A stretch of 53,713 nucleotides of DNA from a virus, in the IMG/VR virus record IMGVR_UViG_3300036852_000233, positions 1-53,713 of that record; one strand, written 5' to 3'. The notes below the pieces were generated by a model. It did no database searches, was not told the origin of the DNA, and saw only the letters and a program-made list of their open reading frames with translations. The position numbers and the translations under genes are program-made. The first letter of the stretch is position 1; each line of letters begins with the position of its first letter. Of this stretch, positions 30,045 to 38,027 are shown piece after piece.

Positions 30045-30724
30045 GCCGGCACCGTCAGCTGCACGAGCAGCAGGATCTGCAACGGCCCACCCGACGATCC
30101 CTGCGTGACGTGGGTGGTGATGACGCTGGTCCCACCCGTCAGGGAGGTGGAGGAGAACACCGCCGCGATCGTGTTAACGGTCTGGCCGACCACGATCTCC
30201 GGCTGCGTCGACAGCCGAGTAGTGCCGCCGACCTTCAGATCCACCTTGGTGTTCAAACCGGTGGTGGCGACGTTCTTCAACCAGCAGGTGTAGCTGTAGA
30301 GGTCGGCGTTGAACGGCACGACCAGGTTGTACTGGATGTCCAGTGGACTGGTGACCGTGTCGACGGTCCACAGGAACGGCAGGATCGGCCGGTCGGAGCG
30401 GTGCTTGTGGTCCTCCCGCGCGTAGTTGGTGCCGGTCCCCACCGCTGACGCGGTGGTGTAGTCCATCGCGATGACCGTCGAGGCGGGCGTCCCGGCGGGT
30501 ACCGCCGCCCACGCGGTGGTGCCATCGCCCTGCTTGACTGGCACCCACCCGGTGGTCGCGGCAGCGGCAGTCGAGGTGCCGATGCCGAGTTTGGCTTCCA
30601 GCGCACGGATCGCGCCGTGGGCGTTCGGGTGGTGGGTGTCGTGCCCGGTGGTCACCCCATCCACGACAAGGTCGTCGGGGATGGTGGTGTCGTCGTCGAG
30701 CGCGGCAGGGTACTTGGTCGCCAC
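30041..30724 (-). CDS. Minor tail protein, 227 aa
   Basis: N-terminal MATKYPAALDDDTTIPDD and DTHHPNAHGAIRALEAKLG resemble fibre-adaptor modules seen at the start of phage tail fibres. The C-terminal half is a beta domain (DLYSYTCWLKNVATT, VIVVHVTQ-like). Directly overlaps the GH26-like gene, so it may bind it to the tail. Confidence 0.7.
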   Translation of the reverse strand: MATKYPAALDDDTTIPDDLVVDGVTTGHDTHHPNAHGAIRALEAKLGIGTSTAAAATTGWVPVKQGDGTTAWAAVPAGTPASTVIAMDYTTASAVGTGTNYAREDHKHRSDRPILPFLWTVDTVTSPLDIQYNLVVPFNADLYSYTCWLKNVATTGLNTKVDLKVGGTTRLSTQPEIVVGQTVNTIAAVFSSTSLTGGTSVITTHVTQGSSGGPLQILLLVQLTVPA

Positions 30725-30733
30725 AGACGGCTC

Positions 30734-33376
30734 CTAAAGCTGGTTCGCGATGTCTTTCTTGCCACGACTCCGCAGGTCCTCGCGGATGCTTTGGAGCAGT
30801 TGCCGAGCGGCAGTACGGTCAGTGCCGACCGCGGTGATGTTGAAGATGAACGTGTTACCGCCGCCGTAGCGGCGCCCCGGGGTCACGCTGACGGTCTCCG
30901 GACCTGCCTCCCCAACCCCGATCAGGGTCGGGCGGGAGAACACGGTCTCCGGCAGCCCACCGGCGTACCAGTGGGGCGAGCGGGCCTGCCATGCCGCCCA
31001 CGCGGTCGCCGGATTGCCGTACACCATCTTGATGTAGTTCAGACCGGCGGCGATCTGGTCCTGCGGGTTGGAGGTCTTGTGGAACCCGGTCATCGCCCAT
31101 GTCGAGTCGAGGAACTGCGCGATCCCGTAGGCGCTGGAGGTGGGGTTCTGCGCGGCCGGGTTCCAGCCCGACTCGTGCTGCCACAGTTGGCGGAGCGCGT
31201 CCCACTGGGCGCCGACCCAGCCCATCATCGCGGCCATGCTCTTGCCGAGGTCGACGATGGGTCCGACCGCGCCGGTGGTGGTGAACCCCGCCCAGATCTG
31301 CGACCACACGTCCTTGAGCGGCCCGGCCACGTCGGAGGCGAGCCCCCGGAAGAACCCGGCCACGTCGGCGGCACCGTGGGCGAGGCCCTTGAGGATGCCG
31401 CCCATCACGTGCTTGCCAGCCGAGATGGCCCAGTCCGGTGGGCTGTGGATCCCGAGCGCCCCCAGGATCTTGGAGGGCAGACCTTTGAACCAGCCGACCA
31501 CGGTGTTCCAGACCGCTTTCACGCCGTTGAACATCCCGCTGATGATGTCCTTGCCCTTTTGGAGCAGCCACGTCCCCGCACCAGCGAGCGCGGTTTTGAT
31601 GCGGCCGGGAAGGTCCCGGAACCACTGGACCAGTTGCCCCCAGCGGGACAGGATCAGCGGGATCGGGCCGAGGAACCCGTCTTTGGCGGCGCGGACGACC
31701 TGATCGGCGAGCCAGTGCGCCGCCGCGACAAGGGCATGCCACGCGTCGTTGATCCCATGCCACGTCTTCAGAACCCACTCGCGGATGTCCTGCCAGGCCT
31801 TGACGAAGAAGTCCCGCATGTTCAGGACGGCGTGGACGAGGTTGGCGGCGGCATGCTCGAGCGCCGCCCACGTCCCTTTCACGATGTTGCGGAACGTCTC
31901 CGAGGTCTTCCACAAATGCACCAGCCAGGCCGCCAAGGCGACCAGCGCGACGATCACGATCCCGATCGGGTTGGCGGCCAAGACCACGTTCAGGACGCCT
32001 TGGGCGACCGCGAACAGCTTGGCCCCGACCGCCACCTTCACCAGCGTCGGCGCGAGCAGGATCAGCAGCGGGGTGAGCGCCAGCAGGATCGGGACCAACC
32101 CTTGCACGAGCACTGACGCGATCTTGGCGGCGGCGGGGATGATCGGCAGGAACGCCAGCGCTGCGGTCACCACCACCGGGATGAGGGGAGCCAGCGCGAT
32201 CAGGAGCTGCCCGACCGCTTTGGCGACCTGCACCAGCGACGGGGCGGCCTGCTTGAACGCCACGGCCAGCGCGTTCCCGACCTGGTTGGCGACCTGGATG
32301 ATGATCGGCAGGATCACCTTCAACGCTGGCATGAGCCCGCCGAGCAGTGCCGTGACAACGGGGATGATCGCGCTGAGCAGGTTGTTGGCGACCTTGCTGA
32401 TCCACACGGCCAGGTAGACCAGCGATGGCAGCAGCGGCTGGATCCCCTTCAGGAGCTGCCCGACGACCTGGACGAGGCCGACGAACGCGGGGACCAGCTG
32501 CGGCAACACCTTCGCAAGCGCGCCCGCCAGCGCCGCGACGACGCTGGACAGGACCGGCAGCAACGCCCGCAGGATCGCCGCCAAGGCGGGGAACAGCGCG
32601 CCGGCGAGCCGGCCGATCGCGGGGAGCATCTGGTTGATCGCCTTACCGACCAGCGGCAGGACCTTCATCAGGCCCGAGTCCAACGCGGTGCCGACCCCGA
32701 GGATCGCCTGCTGGAACGCCGGCATGATCTGCTGGCCGAGGCGGACCAGCGACCCGATGATGCTGCCCACGATCGGGAGCAGCGACCCGATGGTCTGCAA
32801 GAGGGTCCCGAACGCCTTGGTATTCCCTGACAGCGGCGACAGGATCATCTGCAACGCCGCAGCGAGGTTGCCGACCAGGTCAGGGATCTGGTTGAAGAAC
32901 TCCCGCACGATCGGGAGGACCTGCTTGATGAGCGGTTGGAACTCGGTGATCACATTGAACACTGCGCTGACCAAGCCCTTGCCGAACACGTCCACCAGCG
33001 GTGCGACAGACTTGAAGAACCCCTGCAAGACGGGCTGCATCGTCTTCAGGCTCTCGCGGATGTACTTCACCAGCCCGAGCATCGTGTCCTGCACCGGCTT
33101 GGCGTCGGCGGCAAGTTGGTTCTTCAGGCCCTGCCCGAGGTCCTTGAACTCCTTACGGACGTTCTTGTTCATCAATGCCGCAGCAACGCCCACGCCAGCA
33201 AATGCCGCGCCCAAACCAACGCCCAAAGTCCCCGCAAGTCCAACGCTCGCGACCCCAGCGGCACCAGCAGCCGCGACGAATTTTAGAGTTCCGGTGGACA
33301 GGACCTGGAGATCTTTTGCTGTTCCAGCGGCGGCGACACCTACCCCAGAGATGGTGCGGGAGGCGTTGATGTCCAC
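30734..33376 (-). CDS. Tape measure protein with lytic transglycosylase domain
   Basis: 880 residues as read from GTG 33376. Long hydrophobic helical stretches with regular repeats (VLPLVGKAINQMLPAIGRLA) and Trp-rich helices are typical. Near residue 733, HESGWNPAAQNPTSSAYGIAQF is the soluble lytic transglycosylase active site. The protein sets tail length and opens peptidoglycan. GTG 33376 has no ribosome site; the natural start is probably ATG 33420 behind AAAGGAGG, in another frame because of a T5/T6 ambiguity (see finding). Confidence 0.9.
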   Translation of the reverse strand: MDINASRTISGVGVAAAGTAKDLQVLSTGTLKFVAAAGAAGVASVGLAGTLGVGLGAAFAGVGVAAALMNKNVRKEFKDLGQGLKNQLAADAKPVQDTMLGLVKYIRESLKTMQPVLQGFFKSVAPLVDVFGKGLVSAVFNVITEFQPLIKQVLPIVREFFNQIPDLVGNLAAALQMILSPLSGNTKAFGTLLQTIGSLLPIVGSIIGSLVRLGQQIMPAFQQAILGVGTALDSGLMKVLPLVGKAINQMLPAIGRLAGALFPALAAILRALLPVLSSVVAALAGALAKVLPQLVPAFVGLVQVVGQLLKGIQPLLPSLVYLAVWISKVANNLLSAIIPVVTALLGGLMPALKVILPIIIQVANQVGNALAVAFKQAAPSLVQVAKAVGQLLIALAPLIPVVVTAALAFLPIIPAAAKIASVLVQGLVPILLALTPLLILLAPTLVKVAVGAKLFAVAQGVLNVVLAANPIGIVIVALVALAAWLVHLWKTSETFRNIVKGTWAALEHAAANLVHAVLNMRDFFVKAWQDIREWVLKTWHGINDAWHALVAAAHWLADQVVRAAKDGFLGPIPLILSRWGQLVQWFRDLPGRIKTALAGAGTWLLQKGKDIISGMFNGVKAVWNTVVGWFKGLPSKILGALGIHSPPDWAISAGKHVMGGILKGLAHGAADVAGFFRGLASDVAGPLKDVWSQIWAGFTTTGAVGPIVDLGKSMAAMMGWVGAQWDALRQLWQHESGWNPAAQNPTSSAYGIAQFLDSTWAMTGFHKTSNPQDQIAAGLNYIKMVYGNPATAWAAWQARSPHWYAGGLPETVFSRPTLIGVGEAGPETVSVTPGRRYGGGNTFIFNITAVGTDRTAARQLLQSIREDLRSRGKKDIANQL

Positions 33377-33449
33377 GCCGAACAGCTTAAAAAGGTCAGA
33401 CTGGCCGTGTTACCGGGCATCTGACTGCACCACCTCCTTTCTCGAAGCT

Positions 33450-33920
33450 CTAGATGAACGACTGCTGCCCAGGACTAGGACGTCCCCTGCGTCTCAATCC
33501 CGCTGCTGCTAACTTCCTTTGGCGCTCCGCACGGCACTGGCGACAGGCATTATGTCCCGTCTTTGGGTGGACGTAGATATTTGCAGGAATCCAAGGATGC
33601 CCATTACGACAAGCGCCATTCATCTTGCGCGTCGCACGCGCACGCGCAGTATTTTCTCCACGCGTGACAATTTCCATATGTTGCGGGTTAACGCAGCAGC
33701 GGACACGACACAGATGATCCAGCGTCAAACCATCAGGGATGGGGCCTTTCAGCAACTCCCAGATAAGGCGATGCGCGGCTCGGTTCTTTCGGCTGCCTGG
33801 AGGCCACGTGGCGGCCCCGTAACCAGTCACGGCAACATGGCCGATCCAGAGCCAGCATCCTGTCGTTTCTTCAATGCGGATCTTAACCGTCAGCTTGAAC
33901 GGCAGGGCAGACAGGTCCAC
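33450..33920 (-). CDS. HNH homing endonuclease
   Basis: 156 residues from GTG 33920 (AGGGGG upstream); ATG 33986 would add 22 but lies within a terminator hairpin. GCWLWIG, AAHRLIWELLKGPIPDG, LDHLCRVRCCVNPQHMEIVTRGEN is the HNH_3 homing-endonuclease core. The C-terminus has CRNGHPW and CRQCR zinc ligands. The sequence is visibly more AT-rich than its neighbours, a sign of transfer. It separates the tape measure gene from its usual upstream partners. Confidence 0.88.
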   Translation of the reverse strand: MDLSALPFKLTVKIRIEETTGCWLWIGHVAVTGYGAATWPPGSRKNRAAHRLIWELLKGPIPDGLTLDHLCRVRCCVNPQHMEIVTRGENTARARATRKMNGACRNGHPWIPANIYVHPKTGHNACRQCRAERQRKLAAAGLRRRGRPSPGQQSFI

Positions 33921-33967
33921 AAGGGACCACCCCCTTGATGTGAGTTCCTTGATGTCGTCAGATAAAC

Positions 33968-34003
33968 GGGGAGCCCCAGCCATCAAGGGAACTGGGGCTC
34001 CCC
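33968..34003 (-). terminator. Hairpin downstream of the gp10-like gene
   Basis: GGGGAGCCCCAG (33968-33979) pairs perfectly with CTGGGGCTCCCC (33992-34003), followed leftward by GTTTATC. It would stop leftward transcription before the homing endonuclease and tape measure genes unless bypassed, so downstream expression may need readthrough or another promoter. Confidence 0.6.
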
Positions 34004-34028
34004 TACCCGCCGACGAAGCGGGCTTCTT

Positions 34029-34544
34029 TCAGCCGAGATGAAGTTTCCCAGCAATCACCTTGGCTTTTATATCGTCGAGCACCTTGCGGACCTCGTGTTC
34101 CATCTCCGGCCGTTTCTCCCGCATGGTGGAGTCGAAGTACGGGTAGCCCCGCTGGAACACCACCGGCTTGTGCCCATACGTCGGGTGTTTCCAGCCGCCC
34201 CGGTCGATGTCTTTGGGGAGGTCCCGGGAGTTGCGGCCGCGGAGCCCGGCGGTGAACTGTTTGACCGCCACCTCCCGCGCAGTCACGCTCACCTTGATGT
34301 CGAGCGCCAGCGTGGACCGCAACCCAACCCCGGTCCCTGCCCTGCTCTTGCGGTAGTGCCGGCCTGCGCCGGTGGCGGTGTACTTGGCGGTCGCGGGCAT
34401 CGTGCGGATCTTCACCCGAGCGGCGTCCGCGCCGATCTTGGCGGCCTTCCGCAGCCGCTTCCGGAACGCGCGGCGGATCTCCGGGCGCATCCCCCGGGTC
34501 GCGCGGGTCAACTGAACGTAGTCAGCAACGTCGATCTTCGGCAT
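34029..34544 (-). CDS. HK97 gp10-like tail/head completion protein, 171 aa
   Basis: Basic N-terminal helix (RRAFRKRLRKAAKIGADAAR) and ending HEVRKVLDDIKAKVIAGKL match the gp10-like minor structural family. It is unusual to find it between tail chaperone and tape measure, where it normally sits with connectors. ATG 34544 overlaps the chaperone stop. Confidence 0.55.
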   Translation of the reverse strand: MPKIDVADYVQLTRATRGMRPEIRRAFRKRLRKAAKIGADAARVKIRTMPATAKYTATGAGRHYRKSRAGTGVGLRSTLALDIKVSVTAREVAVKQFTAGLRGRNSRDLPKDIDRGGWKHPTYGHKPVVFQRGYPYFDSTMREKRPEMEHEVRKVLDDIKAKVIAGKLHLG

Positions 34545-35133
34545 CAGCCCTGCCTCTTGGCTTCCTCGTCAGCACGCTTCTGGCGGCCCTCGTCGATCGC
34601 CTCGGTCACGAACCGGAGCCGTTCCGCCTGCCGCCAGCCGAGCTCGTCGACCATGGTGGGGGTCCACCGGAACCGGTCAGCCCACCACAGGTCATCCAGG
34701 GCGGCATGCCAGACCGGATCCAGCCGCTGTGCGAGCTGCGGTTTCAGCCCGTACTGGCCGATGTTGACGAGGGTCCCGCGGGCAAAGGGGATGGTGCCTG
34801 CCCGTTGGCCTCGCCACCGCCAAGGATCTCCGCCAGCGCCGGGGTGACCACCGCCGCCAGCGGCTTGTGATACTTGACGGGGAGGTCCTGCACCGACGCC
34901 AAGCTCACCTCGAGCGGCTGGCCATCGTCGTTGGTCAAGGACCAGCGGCGCACGAACCGCACGATCAGCGCATCCTGCAGGGTGCCGATCCCGGACAGCC
35001 CCATCCCGGCACCGAACAGGTTGATGCCTTCGTCGTCGGCGGCTTTGAGCGCGAACCGGACGTCGCCGCGGCGCAGGTCGCCAATGTCGCGCAGATCGGC
35101 CGTGTGGCCGTCGGGGAGTTCGATGGTGGCCAT
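34544..35133 (-). CDS. Tail assembly chaperone, frameshift product (GT)
   Basis: Made by -1 frameshift at CCCTTTG (34783-34789) from the short chaperone frame into the overlapping frame. After the shift the protein reads FARGTLVNIGQYGLKPQLAQ and continues to KRADEEAKRQG, adding about 80 residues. Long and short forms together guide tail-tube growth on the tape measure. Order and overlap are those of the lambda G/GT pair. Confidence 0.8.
34744..35133 (-). CDS. Tail assembly chaperone, short form (G)
   Basis: 129 residues from ATG 35133, starting in the overlap with the major tail protein stop. MATIELPDGHTADLRDIGDL and LPVKYHKPLAAVVTPALAE. Ends shortly after the slippery site in a low-complexity tail (PSSTSASTG), as expected for the unshifted product. 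Confidence 0.82.
   Translation of the reverse strand: MATIELPDGHTADLRDIGDLRRGDVRFALKAADDEGINLFGAGMGLSGIGTLQDALIVRFVRRWSLTNDDGQPLEVSLASVQDLPVKYHKPLAAVVTPALAEILGGGEANGQAPSPLPAGPSSTSASTG
34783..34789 (-). other. Slippery heptamer for -1 frameshift
   Basis: Zero frame reads C CCT TTG; slipping back one base gives CCC TTT G, the X-XXY-YYZ pattern. Both frames are open here and the downstream frame carries the rest of the chaperone. Confidence 0.75.
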
Positions 35134-36287
35134 CAGAACGCCTGGTCCTGGGAGACGAGCCTGATCTGCACCGGAACACCCCCACCGTCGTCGTAGCACT
35201 CAAATCCGATACTCTCCGGAATCAAGTCAGGACCGCCAACCGCGAGGGGGTCAGTCTTGAATTTGACAAATGGGAGCACAAAGGACAAACGGTACGCGCC
35301 GGTGCCGGTGCTGCCGGCCGCGCCGTCGGCGCCGGAGCCGTTGATGCCGTGGGCGAAGTCAAGCTGCAACGACCGGGTCGCATTGGTGGAGAACAGGTCG
35401 TAGAACTCGGTGCGGTTGGTGAACTCGGCGTCCAGCGTGCCGGTGAGGGTGGGGATGCCGTTCTCAAGCTGTTCGCGCTTTATGCCGGCGTTGCCGAACC
35501 CGTACCGCTCGGAGGCGACCGGCCGGGCGGCGGTGAGGGTGAACCCCTTCACCACGTGGCTGACCGAGGCGGTGCCGGTCAGGGTGGTGTAGTTCCCGGT
35601 CCCGGTCCCGGTCCCACCAGTACCCGGCAGCGACCCGGTGCCCGCCTGGGTGCCGGTGCCGACCTGGAACAGGTAGGCGTCCACGAACGAGAAGATCTGC
35701 GACTGATAGGTGGATGCGGCGAACACGGGCTGGGTGATGGACCCGGTGGTGGTGCAGTTCATCCCGTCGGCGGTGAGCTTCAGCTGCGCGAGCGCACCGT
35801 CGGAGCAGGTGAACTCCCAGCCCGAGAACTTGAGGCCGGAGTAGCCGAACCGGATGGACGTGTAGGGGCTTGCGATCTGCGGGCGGCCGACCTCTGCGGT
35901 GAGTGACAGGCCGGCGGTCGTGCCGGGCTGGTGGACCTGCTGCCACGCGGAGGTGGCGCCGAGCTGCTGCGCCCCGGTCGCCGGTGACCCGAGGGCGTAG
36001 TGGAGCAGAAACCCCATGCCCTTCCCACCGGTCGCTGACACGCCCCGGTCGGCGAACTCGAAGACGAGGTCGCCGTTGACGTCGTAGCGGCTGATCGCGG
36101 TCCGCTGGCCACGCTTGAACGCCTGCCCCTGCTTCAACCCGGCCGAGTCGAGGTAGGTCGGGGTGAGCGCCAGCGACTCCGACAGGAACTCATACCAGGC
36201 GGTCGGCACCGCTTCGGTGCCTGGGGTACCTTCGACGCCGAACCCGAGACTGGCGCCAAGCCCGGATGCGTAGGGGATTGGACTCAC
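35133..36287 (-). CDS. Major tail (tube) protein, 384 aa
   Basis: Start taken at GTG 36287 (VSPIPYASGLGASLGFGVEG). LGFGVEGTPGTEAVPTAW is the usual opening of actinophage tail-tube proteins, and there is an Ig-like or variable loop rich in Gly/Thr (about 235-250). GGAGG abuts the GTG with no spacing, so the ribosome site is poor at present. The RNA-like element at 36296-36477 lies just upstream and has displaced the natural site. Confidence 0.82.
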   Translation of the reverse strand: MSPIPYASGLGASLGFGVEGTPGTEAVPTAWYEFLSESLALTPTYLDSAGLKQGQAFKRGQRTAISRYDVNGDLVFEFADRGVSATGGKGMGFLLHYALGSPATGAQQLGATSAWQQVHQPGTTAGLSLTAEVGRPQIASPYTSIRFGYSGLKFSGWEFTCSDGALAQLKLTADGMNCTTTGSITQPVFAASTYQSQIFSFVDAYLFQVGTGTQAGTGSLPGTGGTGTGTGNYTTLTGTASVSHVVKGFTLTAARPVASERYGFGNAGIKREQLENGIPTLTGTLDAEFTNRTEFYDLFSTNATRSLQLDFAHGINGSGADGAAGSTGTGAYRLSFVLPFVKFKTDPLAVGGPDLIPESIGFECYDDGGGVPVQIRLVSQDQAF

Positions 36288-36295
36288 CTCCGTAC

Positions 36296-36477
36296 TGTCA
36301 CACGCATGGGATACGATGATGTTGCGCTCGGCGATAACCAAGCTGGGACGCTCTGCCGCAGGACATGCGGTGAACAGCGCGGGCAGTCACTCCGGTGGCG
36401 AGGCATCAAGCCGGTTCCGCGAACCACCCGGAGAGACAACCGGGAACCCTTCGCCCGTAAGCGAAGGGGGATGTCAA
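36296..36477 (+). ncRNA. HEARO/omega-RNA-like element, copy 2
   Basis: 182 bp on the plus strand, homologous to 21287-21482, with the same anchors and spacings. Its hairpins carry compensatory changes: CCGCA/TGCGG here against CCGCC/GGCGG there, and CCCTTCGC/GCGAAGGG here against a different GC stem there. It ends GGATGTCAA; the TCA supplies the stop codon of the minus-strand gene at 36474-36638. It lies just upstream of the major tail protein start. No nuclease gene nearby. Confidence 0.7.
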
Positions 36478-36638
36478 TCCTTGTCCTTCGCCTTGGCGGC
36501 GGGCTTGTCGGTGACGGGCTGGAAATACTCAGCTGGCAGGTTGGTGCCGTCGGGGACCTCGACGACCTCGTCGGCGTCCACGTCCCGGCCGACCAGCGGG
36601 AAGCTGACGGGACCACCGCTCACGTTGCGTACCTTCAC
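36474..36638 (-). CDS. Small head-tail region protein, 54 aa
   Basis: GTG 36638 with AGGAGG five bases upstream. VRNVSGGPVSFPLVGRDVD and AEYFQPV resemble short structural proteins found just before the major tail protein. Its TGA stop lies in the end of the RNA-like element, so the natural C-terminus may have been longer. Confidence 0.7.
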   Translation of the reverse strand: MKVRNVSGGPVSFPLVGRDVDADEVVEVPDGTNLPAEYFQPVTDKPAAKAKDKD

Positions 36639-36646
36639 CTGTCCTC

Positions 36647-37129
36647 CTAGAGGCGTGCTTTGGCGTCGATGCGGAACAGGACCTTCACGAGGACACCCTG
36701 GCTGGTCTGGTCCTGCCGCAGCTCCGACCCGCCGCTGACGGGTTCGCAGAACAGCACCAGCCCGCCGAGCATCGGGTCGGCGCGGATCAGCGTCTCGACC
36801 GCGTGGACGATCCCGTAGGCTTCCAGCCGCAGGGTCCGCACGTCGGTCTCACCACTCCACGCTTCGGCGCAGCAGTGGATGGTGAGGGTTTCGTCGACGG
36901 CCTGCTTGCCGAGCGCCGCCCACGTCTGCTCACTGTTGGCGGAGACCGGCTCGTCCGAGTCAGGGTCGGTCAAGCCCACATACAGGTTCCGCTGCGAGGG
37001 TTCCTGGGTGATCCGGGGCCCGTCGTACACCGCGACGGTGTTGGGGGCCGGCGCTGTGCCGAGCGTCACATCACCCGAGAACAGGCTCACCAAGTAGTCA
37101 AGAACGTCCGGTACTCTGGATGTGCTCAT
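36647..37129 (-). CDS. Tail terminator / head-tail joining protein, 160 aa
   Basis: Starts MSTSRVPDVLDYLVSLF and has YVGLTDPDSDEP, LTIHCCAEAWSGETDVRTLR and a VEVLFRI-like end, as in actinophage tail-terminator proteins. It lies between the connector and the major tail protein, as expected. Confidence 0.7.
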   Translation of the reverse strand: MSTSRVPDVLDYLVSLFSGDVTLGTAPAPNTVAVYDGPRITQEPSQRNLYVGLTDPDSDEPVSANSEQTWAALGKQAVDETLTIHCCAEAWSGETDVRTLRLEAYGIVHAVETLIRADPMLGGLVLFCEPVSGGSELRQDQTSQGVLVKVLFRIDAKARL

Positions 37130-37188
37130 GGGCGTGGCACGGCAGGGTTAGGCTCGGCATGGCACGGCTCGGCAGGCATGGCACTCAT
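37126..37188 (-). CDS. Doubtful 20-aa ORF in a short repeat
   Basis: ATG 37188 overlaps the connector stop. The DNA is a degenerate repeat of GGCTCGGCATGGCAC-like units, giving PAEPCHAEPNPAVP. It may be spacer DNA only. Confidence 0.2.
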   Translation of the reverse strand: MSAMPAEPCHAEPNPAVPRP

Positions 37189-38027
37189 ACGTACGCCTCG
37201 AGCATGGCCCAGGCGATCAGTTCGACCGCCCGGTTGGGGATCGCATAGCCGAACCCGGGCAGGGTGACCTCCTCCTCCCCACCGATGCTGGGACGGAGCG
37301 ACGGGCCATGCTGGGTCTGCCACAGGTGTTCGAGGACGATCCGTGCGAACTCGTTGAACGACGGTGGGATTGCGGTGCCCCATCCGACGGTGTAGACGAC
37401 GGTGTAGGCGCCACCCCAGCCGAGGAACGGCCAGCCGAGCTTGCGGCGGATGATCCCCGCGTTCGAGTCGATCTCGAGGTCGCTGGTCGACTGCGCGACC
37501 CCGCTGGCGACGTCGGTGATGGAGGTGACCGCCACTAGCGGCCGTTGCCGGACAGCGATGGTGGTGTGCCCGTACGGGCACGGGACCCGTTCGGTCACGC
37601 TGCGGGTAATGATCGGGCCGCCGGTGAGCTTCTCGAGGTTGGCTTGGATGGTGGCGATCTTGCTCTGGATCTCGCTGTCGTAGGTGGTGTTCGTCTGCGG
37701 GATGTTCAGATGGTCCTTGGCGTCCTGCAAGCCGAGGACCGCGACCTCCAGGGGGTCGAACACCTCGAACACGGAGTAGGAGACGCCGGCGTTGGTGCCG
37801 GTCGCGACCCACTTGTACGAGTAGTGGCCGATCAGGTTGATGTCGGCGGTTGGGATGTCCTGGTGGTACAGGCCGGTCCCGTCGTTGGTCGGCGAGGAGT
37901 AGGTCTGGGTGGACGCGTCAGGCTTCTGCACCGTGAGGGCGATCGCGGTCGCGTTGCCAAGCTGGCCGGCAGCGTTCTTGACGGTGGTTGACAGGGTGAT
38001 CGGCGCGCCCTGCGGATACCTGGGCAT
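37185..38027 (-). CDS. Head-tail connector (gp6-like) with Ig-like N-terminus, 280 aa
   Basis: Residues 1-95 look like an Ig/bacterial-type beta domain (ITLSTTVKNAAGQLG, FEVFDPL). From about 100, LQDAKDHLNIPQTNTTYDSEI and LEKLTGGPIITRSVTERV are the gp6-like connector signature; the end has WGTAIPPSFNEFARIVLEHLW. Ring protein below the portal. Confidence 0.78.
   Translation of the reverse strand: MPRYPQGAPITLSTTVKNAAGQLGNATAIALTVQKPDASTQTYSSPTNDGTGLYHQDIPTADINLIGHYSYKWVATGTNAGVSYSVFEVFDPLEVAVLGLQDAKDHLNIPQTNTTYDSEIQSKIATIQANLEKLTGGPIITRSVTERVPCPYGHTTIAVRQRPLVAVTSITDVASGVAQSTSDLEIDSNAGIIRRKLGWPFLGWGGAYTVVYTVGWGTAIPPSFNEFARIVLEHLWQTQHGPSLRPSIGGEEEVTLPGFGYAIPNRAVELIAWAMLEAYV

Noticed and set aside
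30617-32116. 499-residue plus-strand open frame
   Set aside because: Antisense of the tape measure gene; composition is Arg/Pro/Gly-rich and lacks structure.
37130-37188. Functional DNA repeat
   Set aside because: Only two or three degenerate units of a short GC-rich motif; most likely slippage in spacer DNA.
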